Positions 20,352-29,752 of a stretch of DNA of 64,000 nt are shown one piece after another. This stretch comes from Deinococcus sp. KSM4-11. GTDB lineage: Bacteria; Deinococcota; Deinococci; Deinococcales; Deinococcaceae. The DNA lies in the NCBI RefSeq assembly GCF_004801415.1, contig NZ_SSNX01000004.1, positions 248,001 through 312,000 of the forward strand, given 5' to 3'. Each line of letters starts with the position of its first letter. Position 1 is the first letter of the stretch. Below the pieces are notes generated by a model. The model was not told the origin of the DNA and ran no database searches. It worked only from the letters and a program-made list of their open reading frames with translations. Both the position numbers and the translations under genes were made by a program.

Positions 20352-21071
20352 ATGTTCGTCGACCAGTCGGCCTTCGAGGTGCGCTGCGAGTGGGGCGAGG
20401 CGGGCCTCCGCTTCCTGGCTCCGCTGGCAGACGCCGTGGTGATCGTGGACGTGCTTTCGTTCTCGACGTGCGTGGATGTGGCAGTGGCGCGCGGCGCGAT
20501 GGTGCTTCCCTACCGCTGGCGGGACGATTCGGCGGTGGCCTTCGCGCAGCAGCAGGGCGCGCTGCTGGCGAGTTGGGAGCGTCGGTTGGCCGACGGATAC
20601 TCGTTGTCGCCGTCGTCTCTGCGGTCAGTGCCAGTGGGGGAGAGGGTGGTGCTGCCCTCGCCCAATGGAGCGACCCTCTGTGTGGCGGCGGCCGAATTGG
20701 GCGTGTCCGTCTATGTCGCTTGCCTGCGCAATGCCGGGGCGGTGGGCGCCCACCTGCGCGGCGTGAAGCGCGTGCTGGTCGTGCCGGCCGGGGAACGCTG
20801 GCCGGACGGTACGCTGCGGCCCGCGCTGGAGGACTGGATCGGCGCGGGGGCCGTGATCGACGCGTTGGGCGGGCGGTCATCGCCCGAAGCGGAGGCTGCC
20901 GCCCAGGCCTTCCGGGCCGCACGCCCTGACCTTGCTCGCCTTGGCGCCGGGTGCAGTTCTGGCCGGGAACTGATCGAACGGGGCTTCGGGGCCGATGTCG
21001 ACCTGGCCCTCCAGATGAACGTGAGCCCAGCCGTGCCCATGCTGAAGCGGGTGGCGCTCACCTCCGCCTGA
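20352..21071 (+). CDS. ComB-like 2-phosphosulfolactate phosphatase family protein
   Basis: The 239-residue protein matches the ComB family: VVIVDVLSFSTCVDVAVARGA near residue 30, LPSPNGATLC near 105, and a GAGAVIDALGG segment near 170. In archaea ComB removes phosphate from 2-phosphosulfolactate for coenzyme M synthesis. No other coenzyme M gene is visible here, so the bacterial protein may act on another phosphorylated hydroxy acid. The start ATG is leaderless (TACGCT 7 nt upstream); GGGAG directly abuts the ATG and is too close to act as a ribosome site. Confidence 0.8.
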   Translation: MFVDQSAFEVRCEWGEAGLRFLAPLADAVVIVDVLSFSTCVDVAVARGAMVLPYRWRDDSAVAFAQQQGALLASWERRLADGYSLSPSSLRSVPVGERVVLPSPNGATLCVAAAELGVSVYVACLRNAGAVGAHLRGVKRVLVVPAGERWPDGTLRPALEDWIGAGAVIDALGGRSSPEAEAAAQAFRAARPDLARLGAGCSSGRELIERGFGADVDLALQMNVSPAVPMLKRVALTSA

Positions 21072-21169
21072 GGGCGTGGGAATGGTGCGCCAGATGACGC
21101 ACCGTGTCCACGGGTCTGGTATGGTGTCATGCTTGACCGGGGCCACGAGTGGGCTCCGCTGGGAGGTGC

Positions 21170-22699
21170 ATGACCGTGACGGCCGCCGAGAACATCCAGG
21201 ACACGCTGTACCCCGCTCCCATCAAATCGGTGGAGGCGGGCAGCGCGGCCGAGCGGGCGGGCGTGCGCCCCGGCGACGTCCTGCTGCGCGTGAACGGTGA
21301 CGCCGTGACCGACGTGCTGGCCTACCGCCACGCGCTGTCGCAGGGAGCGGCCACCCTCGAGATTGCCCGCCCGGTGCAGGCCCCGCAGGTCATGACGGGC
21401 GTGCCGGGTACCGCCCAGGATCACCACCGCCTGTTCCTGCCGACCGCGCCCAGCCTGGATGAGACCTTCACCTTCACCGTCGAGTGGGAGGATCCGGGCT
21501 TGGAGTTCGAGGAAGTGCTGTTCGACGGCATCCGCAAGTGCGCGAACAAGTGCGACTTCTGCTACGTGCATCAGATGCCCCGGGGCTTCCGCAAGAGCCT
21601 GTACATCATGGACGACGACTTCCGCCTGTCGTTCCTGTACGGCTCGTTCGTGACCCTCACGAACCTGACGGAAACCGACATCCAGCGCATTCAGGACGAG
21701 AATCTCTCGCCGCTGTACGTGTCCGTGCACACGGCCAACCAGGATCTGCGGCAGGACATGATGAAGTGGTGGCGCCTGAAGGTAAAAGACCCGCAGGCCG
21801 TGCAGATCCGCAGCATGATTGAGCGCCTGACCGACATCGATCTGTACACGCAGATCGTGCTGGTGCCCGAGCGCAACGACGGCGATCACCTCGACGAGAC
21901 TGTGGAGTACCTGTCCAGCCGCCCGAACGTGATCTCGGCGGCGGTCGTTCCCATTGGGCTCACATCTCACCGCACGAACCTGCCGGACGTCCGCACCTTC
22001 ACGCGCGAGGAAGCGCAGGATTCGCTGCGCCGCCTGAACGTGTGGCGCAAGCAGTTCCTCGCGGAGCGCGGCACCCGATTCGTGTTCCCCTCTGACGAGC
22101 TGTACCTGCTGGCCGGCGAGCCCCTTCCCACCGAGGAGGAGTACGAGGGCTTCCCCATGCTCGAGAACGGCGTGGGCATGATCCGCGATTTCCTGACTGA
22201 GGGCCTGCCGGACCTGCCCGAAGCGCTGCCCGAACCCCGGACGGTCATCCTGGGCACGGGATCGCTGTTCGCGGAATCCCTCGATCGCGCGGTGGAGCCC
22301 CTGCGCGCCATCCAGGGCCTCACGCTGGAAGTGCGGGGCATAGAGAACAAGACCTTCGGCAAGGTCACGACCGTGGCGGGCCTGCTGACCGGCCGCTGCT
22401 TCCGGCACGCCATCACGCCCGGCGAGGCCCACCTGCTGATCGTGCCGCCCACCACCCTGCGCTACGGCACGGAACTGATGCTCGACGACACCAGTCTGGA
22501 TGAACTGCGCCGTGAATTCCGCATGGACGTCCGCGCGGGCGGAGCCACGCTCGGTGAACTGGCCCGCGTGATCCTGCAGGGCGCGCAGAGCAGCGGTCAC
22601 CAGTGGGGCATGAGCGCTCACGCCGTGAAGGACAGCGGCCAGGACGATGAACCCGCCGCGGCCCGGATCGCCGAACAGGGCATGCGCGGCCAGGCGTAA
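21170..22699 (+). CDS. PDZ and radical SAM protein, DUF512 family
   Basis: The protein (509 residues) starts with a PDZ-like segment (IKSVEAGSAAERAGVRPGDVLLRVNG), followed by a radical SAM-type cysteine triad C124-x3-C128-x2-C131 (CANKCDFCYVHQMP) and the DUF512 C-terminal half. It is a widespread bacterial family whose reaction is not firmly known. The radical SAM barrel appears to follow the PDZ domain directly. The ATG at 21170 has GGGAGG at a normal distance; the in-frame GTG at 21149 does not. A TATGGT box about 45 nt upstream could be the -10. A small membrane protein gene follows 37 bases later. Confidence 0.85.
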   Translation: MTVTAAENIQDTLYPAPIKSVEAGSAAERAGVRPGDVLLRVNGDAVTDVLAYRHALSQGAATLEIARPVQAPQVMTGVPGTAQDHHRLFLPTAPSLDETFTFTVEWEDPGLEFEEVLFDGIRKCANKCDFCYVHQMPRGFRKSLYIMDDDFRLSFLYGSFVTLTNLTETDIQRIQDENLSPLYVSVHTANQDLRQDMMKWWRLKVKDPQAVQIRSMIERLTDIDLYTQIVLVPERNDGDHLDETVEYLSSRPNVISAAVVPIGLTSHRTNLPDVRTFTREEAQDSLRRLNVWRKQFLAERGTRFVFPSDELYLLAGEPLPTEEEYEGFPMLENGVGMIRDFLTEGLPDLPEALPEPRTVILGTGSLFAESLDRAVEPLRAIQGLTLEVRGIENKTFGKVTTVAGLLTGRCFRHAITPGEAHLLIVPPTTLRYGTELMLDDTSLDELRREFRMDVRAGGATLGELARVILQGAQSSGHQWGMSAHAVKDSGQDDEPAAARIAEQGMRGQA

Positions 22700-22736
22700 C
22701 AGGAACCCCCAGCCCGCAGGCGCCGTATTCAGGGGT

Positions 22737-22958
22737 ATGAGAGCCCTGTCCCTGATCTTCGGTATCCTCGCGGCCCTTGGCCTGATCCTGGGCGTGCTGC
22801 CTCTGTTCGGCTGGCTGAACTGGATCTTCGTACTGCCGCCCGCCCTGCTCGGCCTGATCTTCGGCGCGCTGGGGAAAGACCGCACGGCGACCACCCTGAG
22901 CGCCGTCGTGGCGGTGCTCGCGGCCCTGCGCCTGATGCTCGGCGGTGGCGTGCTCTAG
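22737..22958 (+). CDS. Small membrane protein, about 73 residues
   Basis: The product is almost wholly hydrophobic, with two to three membrane segments (SLIFGILAALGLILGVLPLF, then VLPPALLGLIFGAL, then a third near the C-terminus) joined by GKDRTATT. The function is unknown. The ATG at 22737 comes 37 bases after the DUF512 stop, with AGGGG immediately in front at a spacing too short for a normal ribosome site. It may be co-transcribed with the DUF512 gene. Confidence 0.6.
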   Translation: MRALSLIFGILAALGLILGVLPLFGWLNWIFVLPPALLGLIFGALGKDRTATTLSAVVAVLAALRLMLGGGVL

Positions 22959-23039
22959 GCGTGATGGCGTGTCTTGCACGCCCCCTGGGTGTCTGCTACT
23001 CTGCACAGGCTCAAGTGCGTCCGCGCCAGCAGCATCCCA

Positions 23040-23115
23040 GGGTCCTTAGCTCAGTTGGTAGAGCATCGGTCTCCAAAACCGAGGGTCGTAGGTTCAAGTC
23101 CTGCAGGGCCCGCCA
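23040..23115 (+). tRNA. trnW: tRNA-Trp (anticodon CCA)
   Basis: All four arms fold: acceptor GGGTCCT with AGGGCCC (one G-U), D arm GCTC/GAGC, anticodon arm TCGGT-CTCCAAA-ACCGA with anticodon CCA, and T arm GTAGG-TTCAAGT-CCTGC. The 3' CCA is encoded. A terminator hairpin follows directly. Confidence 0.97.
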
Positions 23116-23118
23116 GGA

Positions 23119-23148
23119 AAACCCCCGCCCAGCGCGGGGGTTTGCTTT
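23119..23148 (+). terminator. Terminator after tRNA-Trp
   Basis: AACCCCCGC and GCGGGGGTT form a stable stem with a CCAGC loop, followed by TTTGCTTT. Confidence 0.8.
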
Positions 23149-23375
23149 ATGCGTGGAGTTATCTGGCTCGGTTTTTGGACTGTTGGTGTAGGAGCGGCTC
23201 TGGCTCTGTATTGGGATGGCGTTCTTTCGGGTCACTGTCAAGCGTTGCCAGCAGAGCGTCAAGCTTCCGGATAAGCTGGAGCACGAAGCACCCATCTGGA
23301 CTGTTCCCAGGACTGTGGAATGGCTGAGGCCGCAGGTCGCGACCGACATGAGATCCAATGCGAGGAGTGATCACG

Positions 23376-24389
23376 ATGAAAGACGGACGCACGTCGGCAC
23401 TGGTTCTGCTCCTCGCCCTCAGCCTGACCGCGTGTGGTGGGGGCACCCCTGGGCCCTCGGCTGGTGCGCCGGAACTCCTGGCCATCAGCCCCCCCAACGG
23501 TGCGGTGGGCGTGCACAAGGACACCAACATTGAACTGAGCTTCAACCAGCCCATGAACCACGCCTCGGTGGAGGCGGCCTACGTGTCGTTCTCCGAAGGG
23601 CTGCGCCGCGATCAGGTCACCTTCGTGTGGAATGCCAACAGTACGAAGGTCACCATCGATCCGAAAGTCGATCTCAAGTATGCCGATGGCACAGCGGCCC
23701 CCATCACCTACAGCTTCCTGGTCGGATCAAGTGCCGCAGATCAGGCCGGTGGCACCCTGAAAGAGACCGTGGCCAGCTTCAGGACGGCCCGGCAATTCAC
23801 GGCTGTGCTCGGTAGCCAGGCGGCGCTGGACGGCTACACCTCCGGCCGCGACGCGCTGTATTCGAATGGAGTTGTTGGTGGCAACACCGCGCGGACGGGC
23901 GGCATGGGCGACATGGTGCCGGAGGGGGGAAGCGCCACGGTCTCCGTGCGGGCATTCTTCAGTTTTGACCTGTCTGGCCTGCCGCCGACCGTGGTTCCGG
24001 GGGATCTCTCGGCCGCCACCCTGGGTCTGGAGCAGGTTACCGTCTATCCGTCGAGCGCCTACGCGGACATGACCACTGCGGGCGAACAGCTGATCCTGGA
24101 ACAGGTGAACTACGGGAACCAGCTGACCATCACGGATTTTGGCACTCCGGCGCTCAGTCTGGTCACTGCCGCCTTCTCCAAGGATGCGGCCCTGACACGG
24201 CGCTCAGCAGACGTCCTGACCCAGGTGAGGGACGACCTTGCGAACCGGGCGGCGCGTGGCGACCGCACCCAGTACCGGTTGCGATTTGCGAAGGATCAGC
24301 CGGAGGGCAGTTATGGCTTCGCCGACTTCGCGACGGCTGAGGGCGGTGCGCGTGCCCCCAGCCTAGAACTTAAATACCTGGCCCCGTGA
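23376..24389 (+). CDS. Lipoprotein with Ig-like N-terminal domain
   Basis: The 337-residue protein begins with a lipoprotein signal (ALVLLLALSLTAC; Cys near 20). An Ig-like domain of the kind found in surface proteins follows (LLAISPPNGAVGVHKDTNIELSFNQPMN, about 35-125). The rest (about 130-335) looks like a beta-rich domain with FFSFDLSGLP and LELKYLAP, similar to DNRLRE-like domains of secreted proteins. It probably sits on the outer surface of the membrane or cell wall. The ATG at 23376 has GAGGAG 8-9 nt upstream. It is not in an operon with its neighbours. Confidence 0.75.
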   Translation: MKDGRTSALVLLLALSLTACGGGTPGPSAGAPELLAISPPNGAVGVHKDTNIELSFNQPMNHASVEAAYVSFSEGLRRDQVTFVWNANSTKVTIDPKVDLKYADGTAAPITYSFLVGSSAADQAGGTLKETVASFRTARQFTAVLGSQAALDGYTSGRDALYSNGVVGGNTARTGGMGDMVPEGGSATVSVRAFFSFDLSGLPPTVVPGDLSAATLGLEQVTVYPSSAYADMTTAGEQLILEQVNYGNQLTITDFGTPALSLVTAAFSKDAALTRRSADVLTQVRDDLANRAARGDRTQYRLRFAKDQPEGSYGFADFATAEGGARAPSLELKYLAP

Positions 24390-24670
24390 TCCTGGAATCG
24401 GTCGGCAGACTGCCAGGGCCGTAGGATCTCAGTTCATCGCTGCACGAACCCCTATCGGAGCCGGTAGCCGGTGGCGCCGCGTCGAACAGGTCGACCACCA
24501 GCGCCTACCGTTCGACAGACTGCTTGATTGTGCGGGGCATTACATCAGGTTGTCTTCCAGCAACACGGTCGTCCGGCGTGGACGCCCCCGAAAGAAGAAG
24601 TGCAACCAGCGCAGGGAGGGGAGGGGCATATTCCAATACCTTCCCTGCGTCGGTTGTCCTGAGTGGTCGT
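24390..24670. other. Intergenic stretch, no gene assigned
   Basis: A frame around 24460-24600 gives a charged stretch (WRRVEQVDHQRLPFDRLLD, then GRPRKKK) that could be the tail of a decayed transposase, but no start, partner piece or terminal repeats were found. The convergent lipoprotein and MFS genes end on either side. Confidence 0.3.
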
Positions 24671-25918
24671 TCAGTCCGCCGCTTCCGTTCGCGGTTCCAC
24701 GTTCGGCGTGCGGCTGCCGGTCAGCACGGCGAGGGCGAGAGCCACCACCACGGTGCCCGCTGCGAAGGTCGGAGTGCCACCGACCCGCGAGTACAACGTG
24801 CCCCCGATCAGTGGTCCTGCCACCTGCGCCAGCGACTGCACGCCCTGCGCACCCCCCTGCACGCGTCCCTGCGCATCCTCCGGTGCCGAGGCCGACAGCA
24901 GCGAGGCCAGCGTGGCGTTGAAGATGCCTTCACCCGACGCGAACAGGATCACGCCTATGTACAGCAGGGTCGGTAGCGCTGTGGTCGGCACCAGCGCCAG
25001 CAGGGCCATGCCCACCACTCCCATCGAGAGGCCGAGCTGCGACACCCGGCGGTCTCCGAGGCGCCTGAGCAGGATAGGCAGCAGCAGTCCCTGCGCCACG
25101 ATGTCGCACACGCCCACCACCATGAAGACGGTGCTGACCTGGCCCGGCCCCCAGTGCAGACTGTCGCGGGCCATGATGGACAGCACCACCTGCATCAGCG
25201 AGAAGGGCAGGATGAACAGCACGCTCACCGTCACCAGGCGGCGAACGACGGGCAGTTCCAGCGCCCCCCGGAGCTGCGTGAGGGGGTTGAGGTGCGCGGC
25301 GTCGAAGTGCTTGGTGCGCCGCGCGGGGCTCAGGCTCTCGGGCAGGATAAAGTAGCCCCAGAGCAGGTTCAGGACGCTGACCAGCGCGGCGGCATAGAAG
25401 GGAGCACTCGGGCTGAGGTGTGACAGCAGCCCCCCAAGCGCTGGGCCGATGATGAAGCCAGCCCCCACGGTCGCGCCGATCTGCCCGAAGACCTTGCCGC
25501 GCTCCTCTTCGGGCGTGGTGTCGCCCACGTAGCCGAACAGCGCGCTCAGACCGCCGGCGGTCAGGCCGTCGATGCCCCGCCCGAGAAACAGCATCCACAG
25601 ACTGCCCCCGATCCCGAAGATCACGTAGCCGATGGCGGAGCCGAACAGCGAGACCATCAGGACAGGCCGGCGGCCGTAGGCGTCGCTGAGTGCGCCGAGT
25701 ACCGGCGAGGAGAAGAACGTGAGCAGGGCGTAGATGGCGGCCAGCCAGCCGATCACACTGGCCTGCTGGTGGATGTTGGGCACGTACTGGGCGACCACGA
25801 AGGGCAGCACCGGGAAGACCAGTGACATGCCCATGGAGAAGAGGAAGGCGGTGGCGAGCAGGAACAGGATGGGGGGGCGCTTGGGGACGGACAGAGTGGG
25901 AGCAGCAGGCTCAGTCAT
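24671..25918 (-). CDS. MFS drug efflux-type transporter, TetA-like
   Basis: The 415-residue protein has 12 hydrophobic segments with the motif A loop [14 protein letters not shown] and the motif C-like [13 protein letters not shown] near residue 165, both typical of DHA1 drug/proton antiporters such as TetA. It probably exports a small hydrophobic compound across the cytoplasmic membrane; which one is not visible. The ATG at 25918 follows TATCGT (25925-25930, minus strand) by 6 nt, a leaderless arrangement. No regulator gene is next to it. It converges on the lipoprotein gene. Confidence 0.87.
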   Translation of the reverse strand: MTEPAAPTLSVPKRPPILFLLATAFLFSMGMSLVFPVLPFVVAQYVPNIHQQASVIGWLAAIYALLTFFSSPVLGALSDAYGRRPVLMVSLFGSAIGYVIFGIGGSLWMLFLGRGIDGLTAGGLSALFGYVGDTTPEEERGKVFGQIGATVGAGFIIGPALGGLLSHLSPSAPFYAAALVSVLNLLWGYFILPESLSPARRTKHFDAAHLNPLTQLRGALELPVVRRLVTVSVLFILPFSLMQVVLSIMARDSLHWGPGQVSTVFMVVGVCDIVAQGLLLPILLRRLGDRRVSQLGLSMGVVGMALLALVPTTALPTLLYIGVILFASGEGIFNATLASLLSASAPEDAQGRVQGGAQGVQSLAQVAGPLIGGTLYSRVGGTPTFAAGTVVVALALAVLTGSRTPNVEPRTEAAD

Positions 25919-25924
25919 GACGTC

Positions 25925-25930
25925 ACGATA
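25925..25930 (-). promoter_or_regulatory. Leaderless -10 box of TetA-like gene
   Basis: TATCGT on the minus strand ends 6 nt before the ATG at 25918. Confidence 0.45.
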
Positions 25931-26190
25931 GAGAAGTCACCCGTGCGGACGATTGTAGAAATGCGACAGGTGAACAGGGGCGGGCGGAACTCCCTTTCCG
26001 GCCTGACGAATACCGAGCAGCTTGAGGTCTGAGCCCGGCCGGAGGACGTCCTATAGCCCACCCAGTTTTCCAGGGTCGGGCGGCAGGCGGCCGGGATCCC
26101 TAGCAGGAGAGGAAAACCAGCATCCCCTCACCGGGACGTCGTTCCCTGCTCTGCGGCTGGCGTGCTCAGGATTTGTGAATAAGCTGGAGC

Positions 26191-27033
26191 ATGACACACG
26201 TCATTCCTTCCGGGGGGCTGACTCCACAGACGCTGGAACTGCTGGAACGACAGGTTCTGACTGAATTGTCGGACGGTTTGACGCCAGCGGATCGGGACGC
26301 ACTGGGCCTGTTCGTCCACGATCTGCCCGGCGCATTCCTGGTGACATTAACCCGGTATCCGCAGGTGCTGGATTTCAACCGCACGATCAATCTGGGCGTC
26401 ACCGAACCGGCAACGGATGAGGCCATCGAGGGCCTACGGACGAGGGCACGGGCCCTGGGGCTGCCAAACGTGATGGTCGGACTCGTGCCGGGCGTGCAGC
26501 CGGACGACCTGGGGAACCGACTGCTGGGCCTTGGGGCACGACCAGCTCGCGCATGGATGCAGGTCTGGCGGGAGGCGGCGTCTGTGCCCCAGGCGTCACC
26601 GGACGTGCAGGTGCGGCAGGTCATGCCGGACGAGTATGCGACGTTCGGGTCGGTCATGCTCCGTGGGTTCTCCATGCCTCCGGATCTTGAACCCATGACC
26701 CGCGCCGTTTCTGGTCGGCCCGGCTGGACGGACTACCTTGCCTGGATCGGTGGAGTCGCTGTGGCGTGTGCCAGCCTGTACGTTCACGGGGGGTATGGGT
26801 GGCTCGGGAATGCCACCACGCTGCCCGAATGGCGTCGGCACGGCGCACAGTCGGCGCTGATCACACGCCGGATCACGGATGCCGCGCGGGCGGGGGCACA
26901 TACGGTGTTCACGCAGGTGGCGGAGGAAGTGCCCGACAAGCCCAATCCGAGTGAGCACAACATGCGCCGTGCCGGGTTCCGCACGGCCTACCGTCGGGAT
27001 CACCTGATCCTGCCCACGGGTCTGGTTCACTGA
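26191..27033 (+). CDS. GNAT family acetyltransferase
   Basis: The 280-residue protein has an N-terminal half of unassigned fold and a C-terminal GNAT domain (about 140-275). The coenzyme A-binding region is visible as LGNATTLPEWRRHGAQSALITRRI, and NMRRAGFRTAYRRDHLIL is the usual end of such domains. The acceptor is unknown. The ATG at 26191 has GGAG almost touching it and TAAGCT 5 nt upstream, so it may be read from a near-leaderless message. It stands alone between an MFS gene on the other strand and a long non-coding stretch. Confidence 0.82.
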   Translation: MTHVIPSGGLTPQTLELLERQVLTELSDGLTPADRDALGLFVHDLPGAFLVTLTRYPQVLDFNRTINLGVTEPATDEAIEGLRTRARALGLPNVMVGLVPGVQPDDLGNRLLGLGARPARAWMQVWREAASVPQASPDVQVRQVMPDEYATFGSVMLRGFSMPPDLEPMTRAVSGRPGWTDYLAWIGGVAVACASLYVHGGYGWLGNATTLPEWRRHGAQSALITRRITDAARAGAHTVFTQVAEEVPDKPNPSEHNMRRAGFRTAYRRDHLILPTGLVH

Positions 27034-27274
27034 CAGGGCCACCTTCGTGCCGGTTCAGGGCAGAGTGACGGCCGCTCGGTCAGGGCTGCATGAGGAGGGA
27101 GTGAACTTCTCTGAGGCTCTTCCGTGAATGTGACACAGGTCGCCTCGTTGGCTTGAGGTCTGAACAGGTAGCGCGTGGCGGATTGGGATGGGAGGGCGGC
27201 CTTCTCATGAATGGGCAGGTAAATTGTCTTGGCACTGGTCTGGGGAGTCGTTCTCCCTATCGGACGGGTCTGAT

Positions 27275-27284
27275 CCGAATCTGA
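27275..27284 (+). repeat. Direct repeat CCGAATCTGA, copy 1
   Basis: The ten bases recur exactly at 27446-27455, and both copies are preceded by TGATC within a few bases. Confidence 0.4.
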
Positions 27285-27303
27285 TGTCTAGACAGGATGT
27301 CTA
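27283..27303 (+). repeat. Tandem GATGTCTA repeats, 13-bp period
   Basis: GATGTCTA occurs at 27283 and again at 27296 with a 5-base spacer that completes a GTCTAGAC palindrome. The spacing is slightly over one helical turn, as for a protein binding site. Confidence 0.4.
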
Positions 27304-27445
27304 AATGGAAATCATCCTTTTATCCGATGACAGCGAAGAGTTTATGAAGGAATTAACCACTGGTCTCGGAGGTCATGAGAGTCGGCCACGTGAGAAAGCG
27401 ATTTCATGACCGGGCAATGTTAAACGATTTTATGCGTTGATCACG

Positions 27446-27455
27446 CCGAATCTGA
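27446..27455 (+). repeat. Direct repeat CCGAATCTGA, copy 2
   Basis: This is the second copy, 171 bases after the first, within 100 bases of the likely promoter of the beta-helix lipoprotein gene. Confidence 0.4.
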
Positions 27456-27682
27456 CAGCCTGAGCAGGCTCACCTTTACTCACAAGTAACAAACCTCACA
27501 TGATGGCGTACACCTGACTTTCATAACGTTTGGTTAACTTAAGTCCAGAGGCATATGCACGGCCGCTGACGAGCCCCGGCCACCAACGTCCCCCCCTCCC
27601 CCAAACCAGCGTACGAATCCCCCGAAGCGCGTCCGCTTCCAGGGCCGTCGCCCTATCGCAGATCACTTCCCGAGGACATCAC

Positions 27683-29704
27683 ATGACCCACTTCCCCCCT
27701 GCCCGCTTCCGCACCGCCGCCCTCCTCCTGATCCCCCTGGCCCTGGCCGCCTGCTCGCAGTCGCCCAGCACCCCAGAGGGATCCGCCGTGAACGGTGGTC
27801 AAGGCCGACTGGCAGACGGGGTGGGCGCGCCCTGGGTGGCCCCCGCCACCACCGGCACCCTGAAGGCCATGGCGCTCTCGTCCGGCGACAACCAGCTGTC
27901 CAGCCAGACCTGGACGTCCGCCACCAACGGCTGGGGCCCCGTGGAACTGAACAAGAGCAATGGCGAAAGTGGCAGCGGCGACGGCCGGACGCTGACCCTG
28001 GGCGGCAAGACCTACTCGACCGGGGTGGGCGTCCACGCCAACTCCACCATCACCTATGCCCTGGGCGGCCAGTGCAGCACCTTCGCCAGCGACATCGGCG
28101 TGGACGATGAAGTGGGCACCAGCGGCAGCGTTGTCTTCCAGGTCTGGGCCGACGGCACCAAGCTCTACGATTCCGGCACCATGACTGGTTCCAGCGCGAC
28201 CAAGTCCGTCAGTGTCAGCGTCTCCGGCAAGAAGGAACTCAAGCTCGTGGTGACCGACGCCGGTGACGGCAACTCCTACGATCACGGCGACTGGGCCAAC
28301 GCCCGCGTGACCAGTTGCGCCGCGTCCTCGACGTCTGGCGATCCCAGCGGCACCACCTACACCAAACTGGCCTCCGAGTACGGCGCCTTCACCGTCAGCG
28401 GCACCCAGACCGTCCGCTTCGGCGCGGACACCCGCTGGATCTACAAGTCGATCACGAACTCCGGCACCTGCACCAGTACCGCCTTCGGCAGCGACCCGGC
28501 CGTCGGGGCGTCCAAGAGCTGCTTCCTCGTTACCTACCCGTCCTCGACCCCGGCGCCCACCCCCACGCCGACGCCGACCCCCAGCGGCAACGTCACCTAC
28601 AAGGGGCCGCTGGTCATCACGGTCGGTGGCACGTACACCGGCAACTACCAGAGCACCAACCCCAGCGTGCCGGCCATCACCGTCAAGACCACCGATCCCG
28701 TCATCATCGAAAATGCCAACGTCAAGGGCCCGGGTAACCTCATCAGCGGCTTCAAGATGAACCTGACCCTGCGCAACACCAAGGGCTACGGCGTCAACCC
28801 GAATGTCTCGGGCAAGGCCATGGGCCGCTTCCTGAACTCCGAGGACACCGTCAACCTCAACGTGTCCAACAACTACATGGAAGGCACCGGCGGCATCTAC
28901 GTGCGCAACTTCATCGGCAACAGCGGCGCCGGCCAGACCATCAAGATCCTGCGCAACAGCGTCAAGAACATCGACGGCCGTCTCAGCAACGGCAGTGGCG
29001 GCTACCAGAATGCCTTCGTGCGCTACCAGTTCGTGCAGTTCAACAGCGTGCGGGGCCTGGTGAACGCGGAAATCGGCTGGAACCAGGTGATCAACGAACC
29101 CGGCAAAAGCGCGCTGGAAGAGAACATCAACATGTACCAGTCCACCGGCACCTCCGCGAGCCGCGTCAAGATCCACGACAACATCATCTGGGGCGCCTAC
29201 GCCATCAACACCGCGACCGATTCCGGGTATGCCGGTGGCGGCATCCTGCTCGGCGACGGCAACGGCAGCACCATGAGCACCGCGGGCGGCTACTTCGAGG
29301 TGTACGGGAACACGATCATCAGCACCAGCAACCAGGGCATCGGGATCGCCGGGGGGCACGACCACAACGTGCACGACAACCGGGTGCTGTCGAGCGGGCT
29401 GCTGCCCAACGGCCAGAAGATCGCGGCGCAGAACATCGGCATCTACGTCTGGGATCAGCAGGGCTCCAAGGCAGGCGGCGTGTGGGTGAACAACACCGTG
29501 CACGACAACCAGATCGCCTGGATGCGCTACAGCAGCACGGGCACGCCCTCGCTGGCGAACACCTGGACGCCCGACTGCGTCTCGGGCTCCTGCTACAACA
29601 ACACGACGCTCGTCAATCCGGCCACGCTGACGACCGAATCCTCGGAATACGCCCTGTGGCAGAGCAAGGCCAGTGCCGCCGGGCAGTCCATCGGCGCGAA
29701 GTAA
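27683..29704 (+). CDS. Secreted lipoprotein with NPCBM and beta-helix domains
   Basis: The 673-residue protein begins with a lipoprotein signal (LLLIPLALAAC; Cys near 24). Residues about 55-215 form an NPCBM-type carbohydrate-binding domain (GWGPVELNKSNGE, YSTGVGVHANSTITYAL). A short second module and a PTPTPTPTP linker (about 288-300) lead to a right-handed parallel beta-helix (about 320-650) with repeated N-rich rungs such as NNYMEGTGGIYVRN and GHDHNVHDNRVLS. Beta-helix proteins of this kind include pectate-lyase-like enzymes, but no catalytic residues can be assigned with certainty. The ATG at 27683 has GAGG 8 nt upstream; the frame further upstream is non-coding leader. Two uronate-type genes follow downstream. 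Confidence 0.8.
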   Translation: MTHFPPARFRTAALLLIPLALAACSQSPSTPEGSAVNGGQGRLADGVGAPWVAPATTGTLKAMALSSGDNQLSSQTWTSATNGWGPVELNKSNGESGSGDGRTLTLGGKTYSTGVGVHANSTITYALGGQCSTFASDIGVDDEVGTSGSVVFQVWADGTKLYDSGTMTGSSATKSVSVSVSGKKELKLVVTDAGDGNSYDHGDWANARVTSCAASSTSGDPSGTTYTKLASEYGAFTVSGTQTVRFGADTRWIYKSITNSGTCTSTAFGSDPAVGASKSCFLVTYPSSTPAPTPTPTPTPSGNVTYKGPLVITVGGTYTGNYQSTNPSVPAITVKTTDPVIIENANVKGPGNLISGFKMNLTLRNTKGYGVNPNVSGKAMGRFLNSEDTVNLNVSNNYMEGTGGIYVRNFIGNSGAGQTIKILRNSVKNIDGRLSNGSGGYQNAFVRYQFVQFNSVRGLVNAEIGWNQVINEPGKSALEENINMYQSTGTSASRVKIHDNIIWGAYAINTATDSGYAGGGILLGDGNGSTMSTAGGYFEVYGNTIISTSNQGIGIAGGHDHNVHDNRVLSSGLLPNGQKIAAQNIGIYVWDQQGSKAGGVWVNNTVHDNQIAWMRYSSTGTPSLANTWTPDCVSGSCYNNTTLVNPATLTTESSEYALWQSKASAAGQSIGAK

Positions 29705-29730
29705 GCCGCCGCACAGCAACACCCTGCGCG

Positions 29731-29752
29731 ACGCCCGGCATCTGCCGGGCGT
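29731..29752 (+). terminator. Hairpin after the beta-helix lipoprotein
   Basis: ACGCCCGG and CCGGGCGT pair around CATCTG, with flanking AGCAAC and GTTGCT able to extend the stem. It is followed by TGCTGTCT, a weak T-rich tract. Confidence 0.55.

Larger units (their letters stand above)
27034..27682 (+). promoter_or_regulatory. 650-base AT-richer regulatory region before the beta-helix lipoprotein
   Basis: No convincing gene is present. The 3' half is AT-richer than its surroundings and holds two sets of direct repeats (listed separately), a small hairpin AGCCTG-AG-CAGGCT at 27456-27469, and a possible -10 TAACGT near 27525. A 34-codon frame at 27305-27409 was seen but has no support. Control of the downstream secreted protein is inferred. 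Confidence 0.4.

Noticed and set aside
23149..23274. 41-codon frame after the tRNA-Trp terminator (MRGVIWLGFWTVG onward), one hydrophobic stretch
   Set aside because: It has no ribosome site or homology clue and starts inside the terminator tail.
24454..24610. Stretch that might be a transposase tail
   Set aside because: No start, no terminal repeats and no convincing match to a known IS family could be seen.
26022..26264. 80-codon frame upstream of the GNAT gene
   Set aside because: It overlaps the real GNAT start and has the random-looking Arg/Ser/Gly composition of a shadow.
27305..27409. 34-codon frame in the long regulatory gap
   Set aside because: There is no ribosome site and no support beyond its length.
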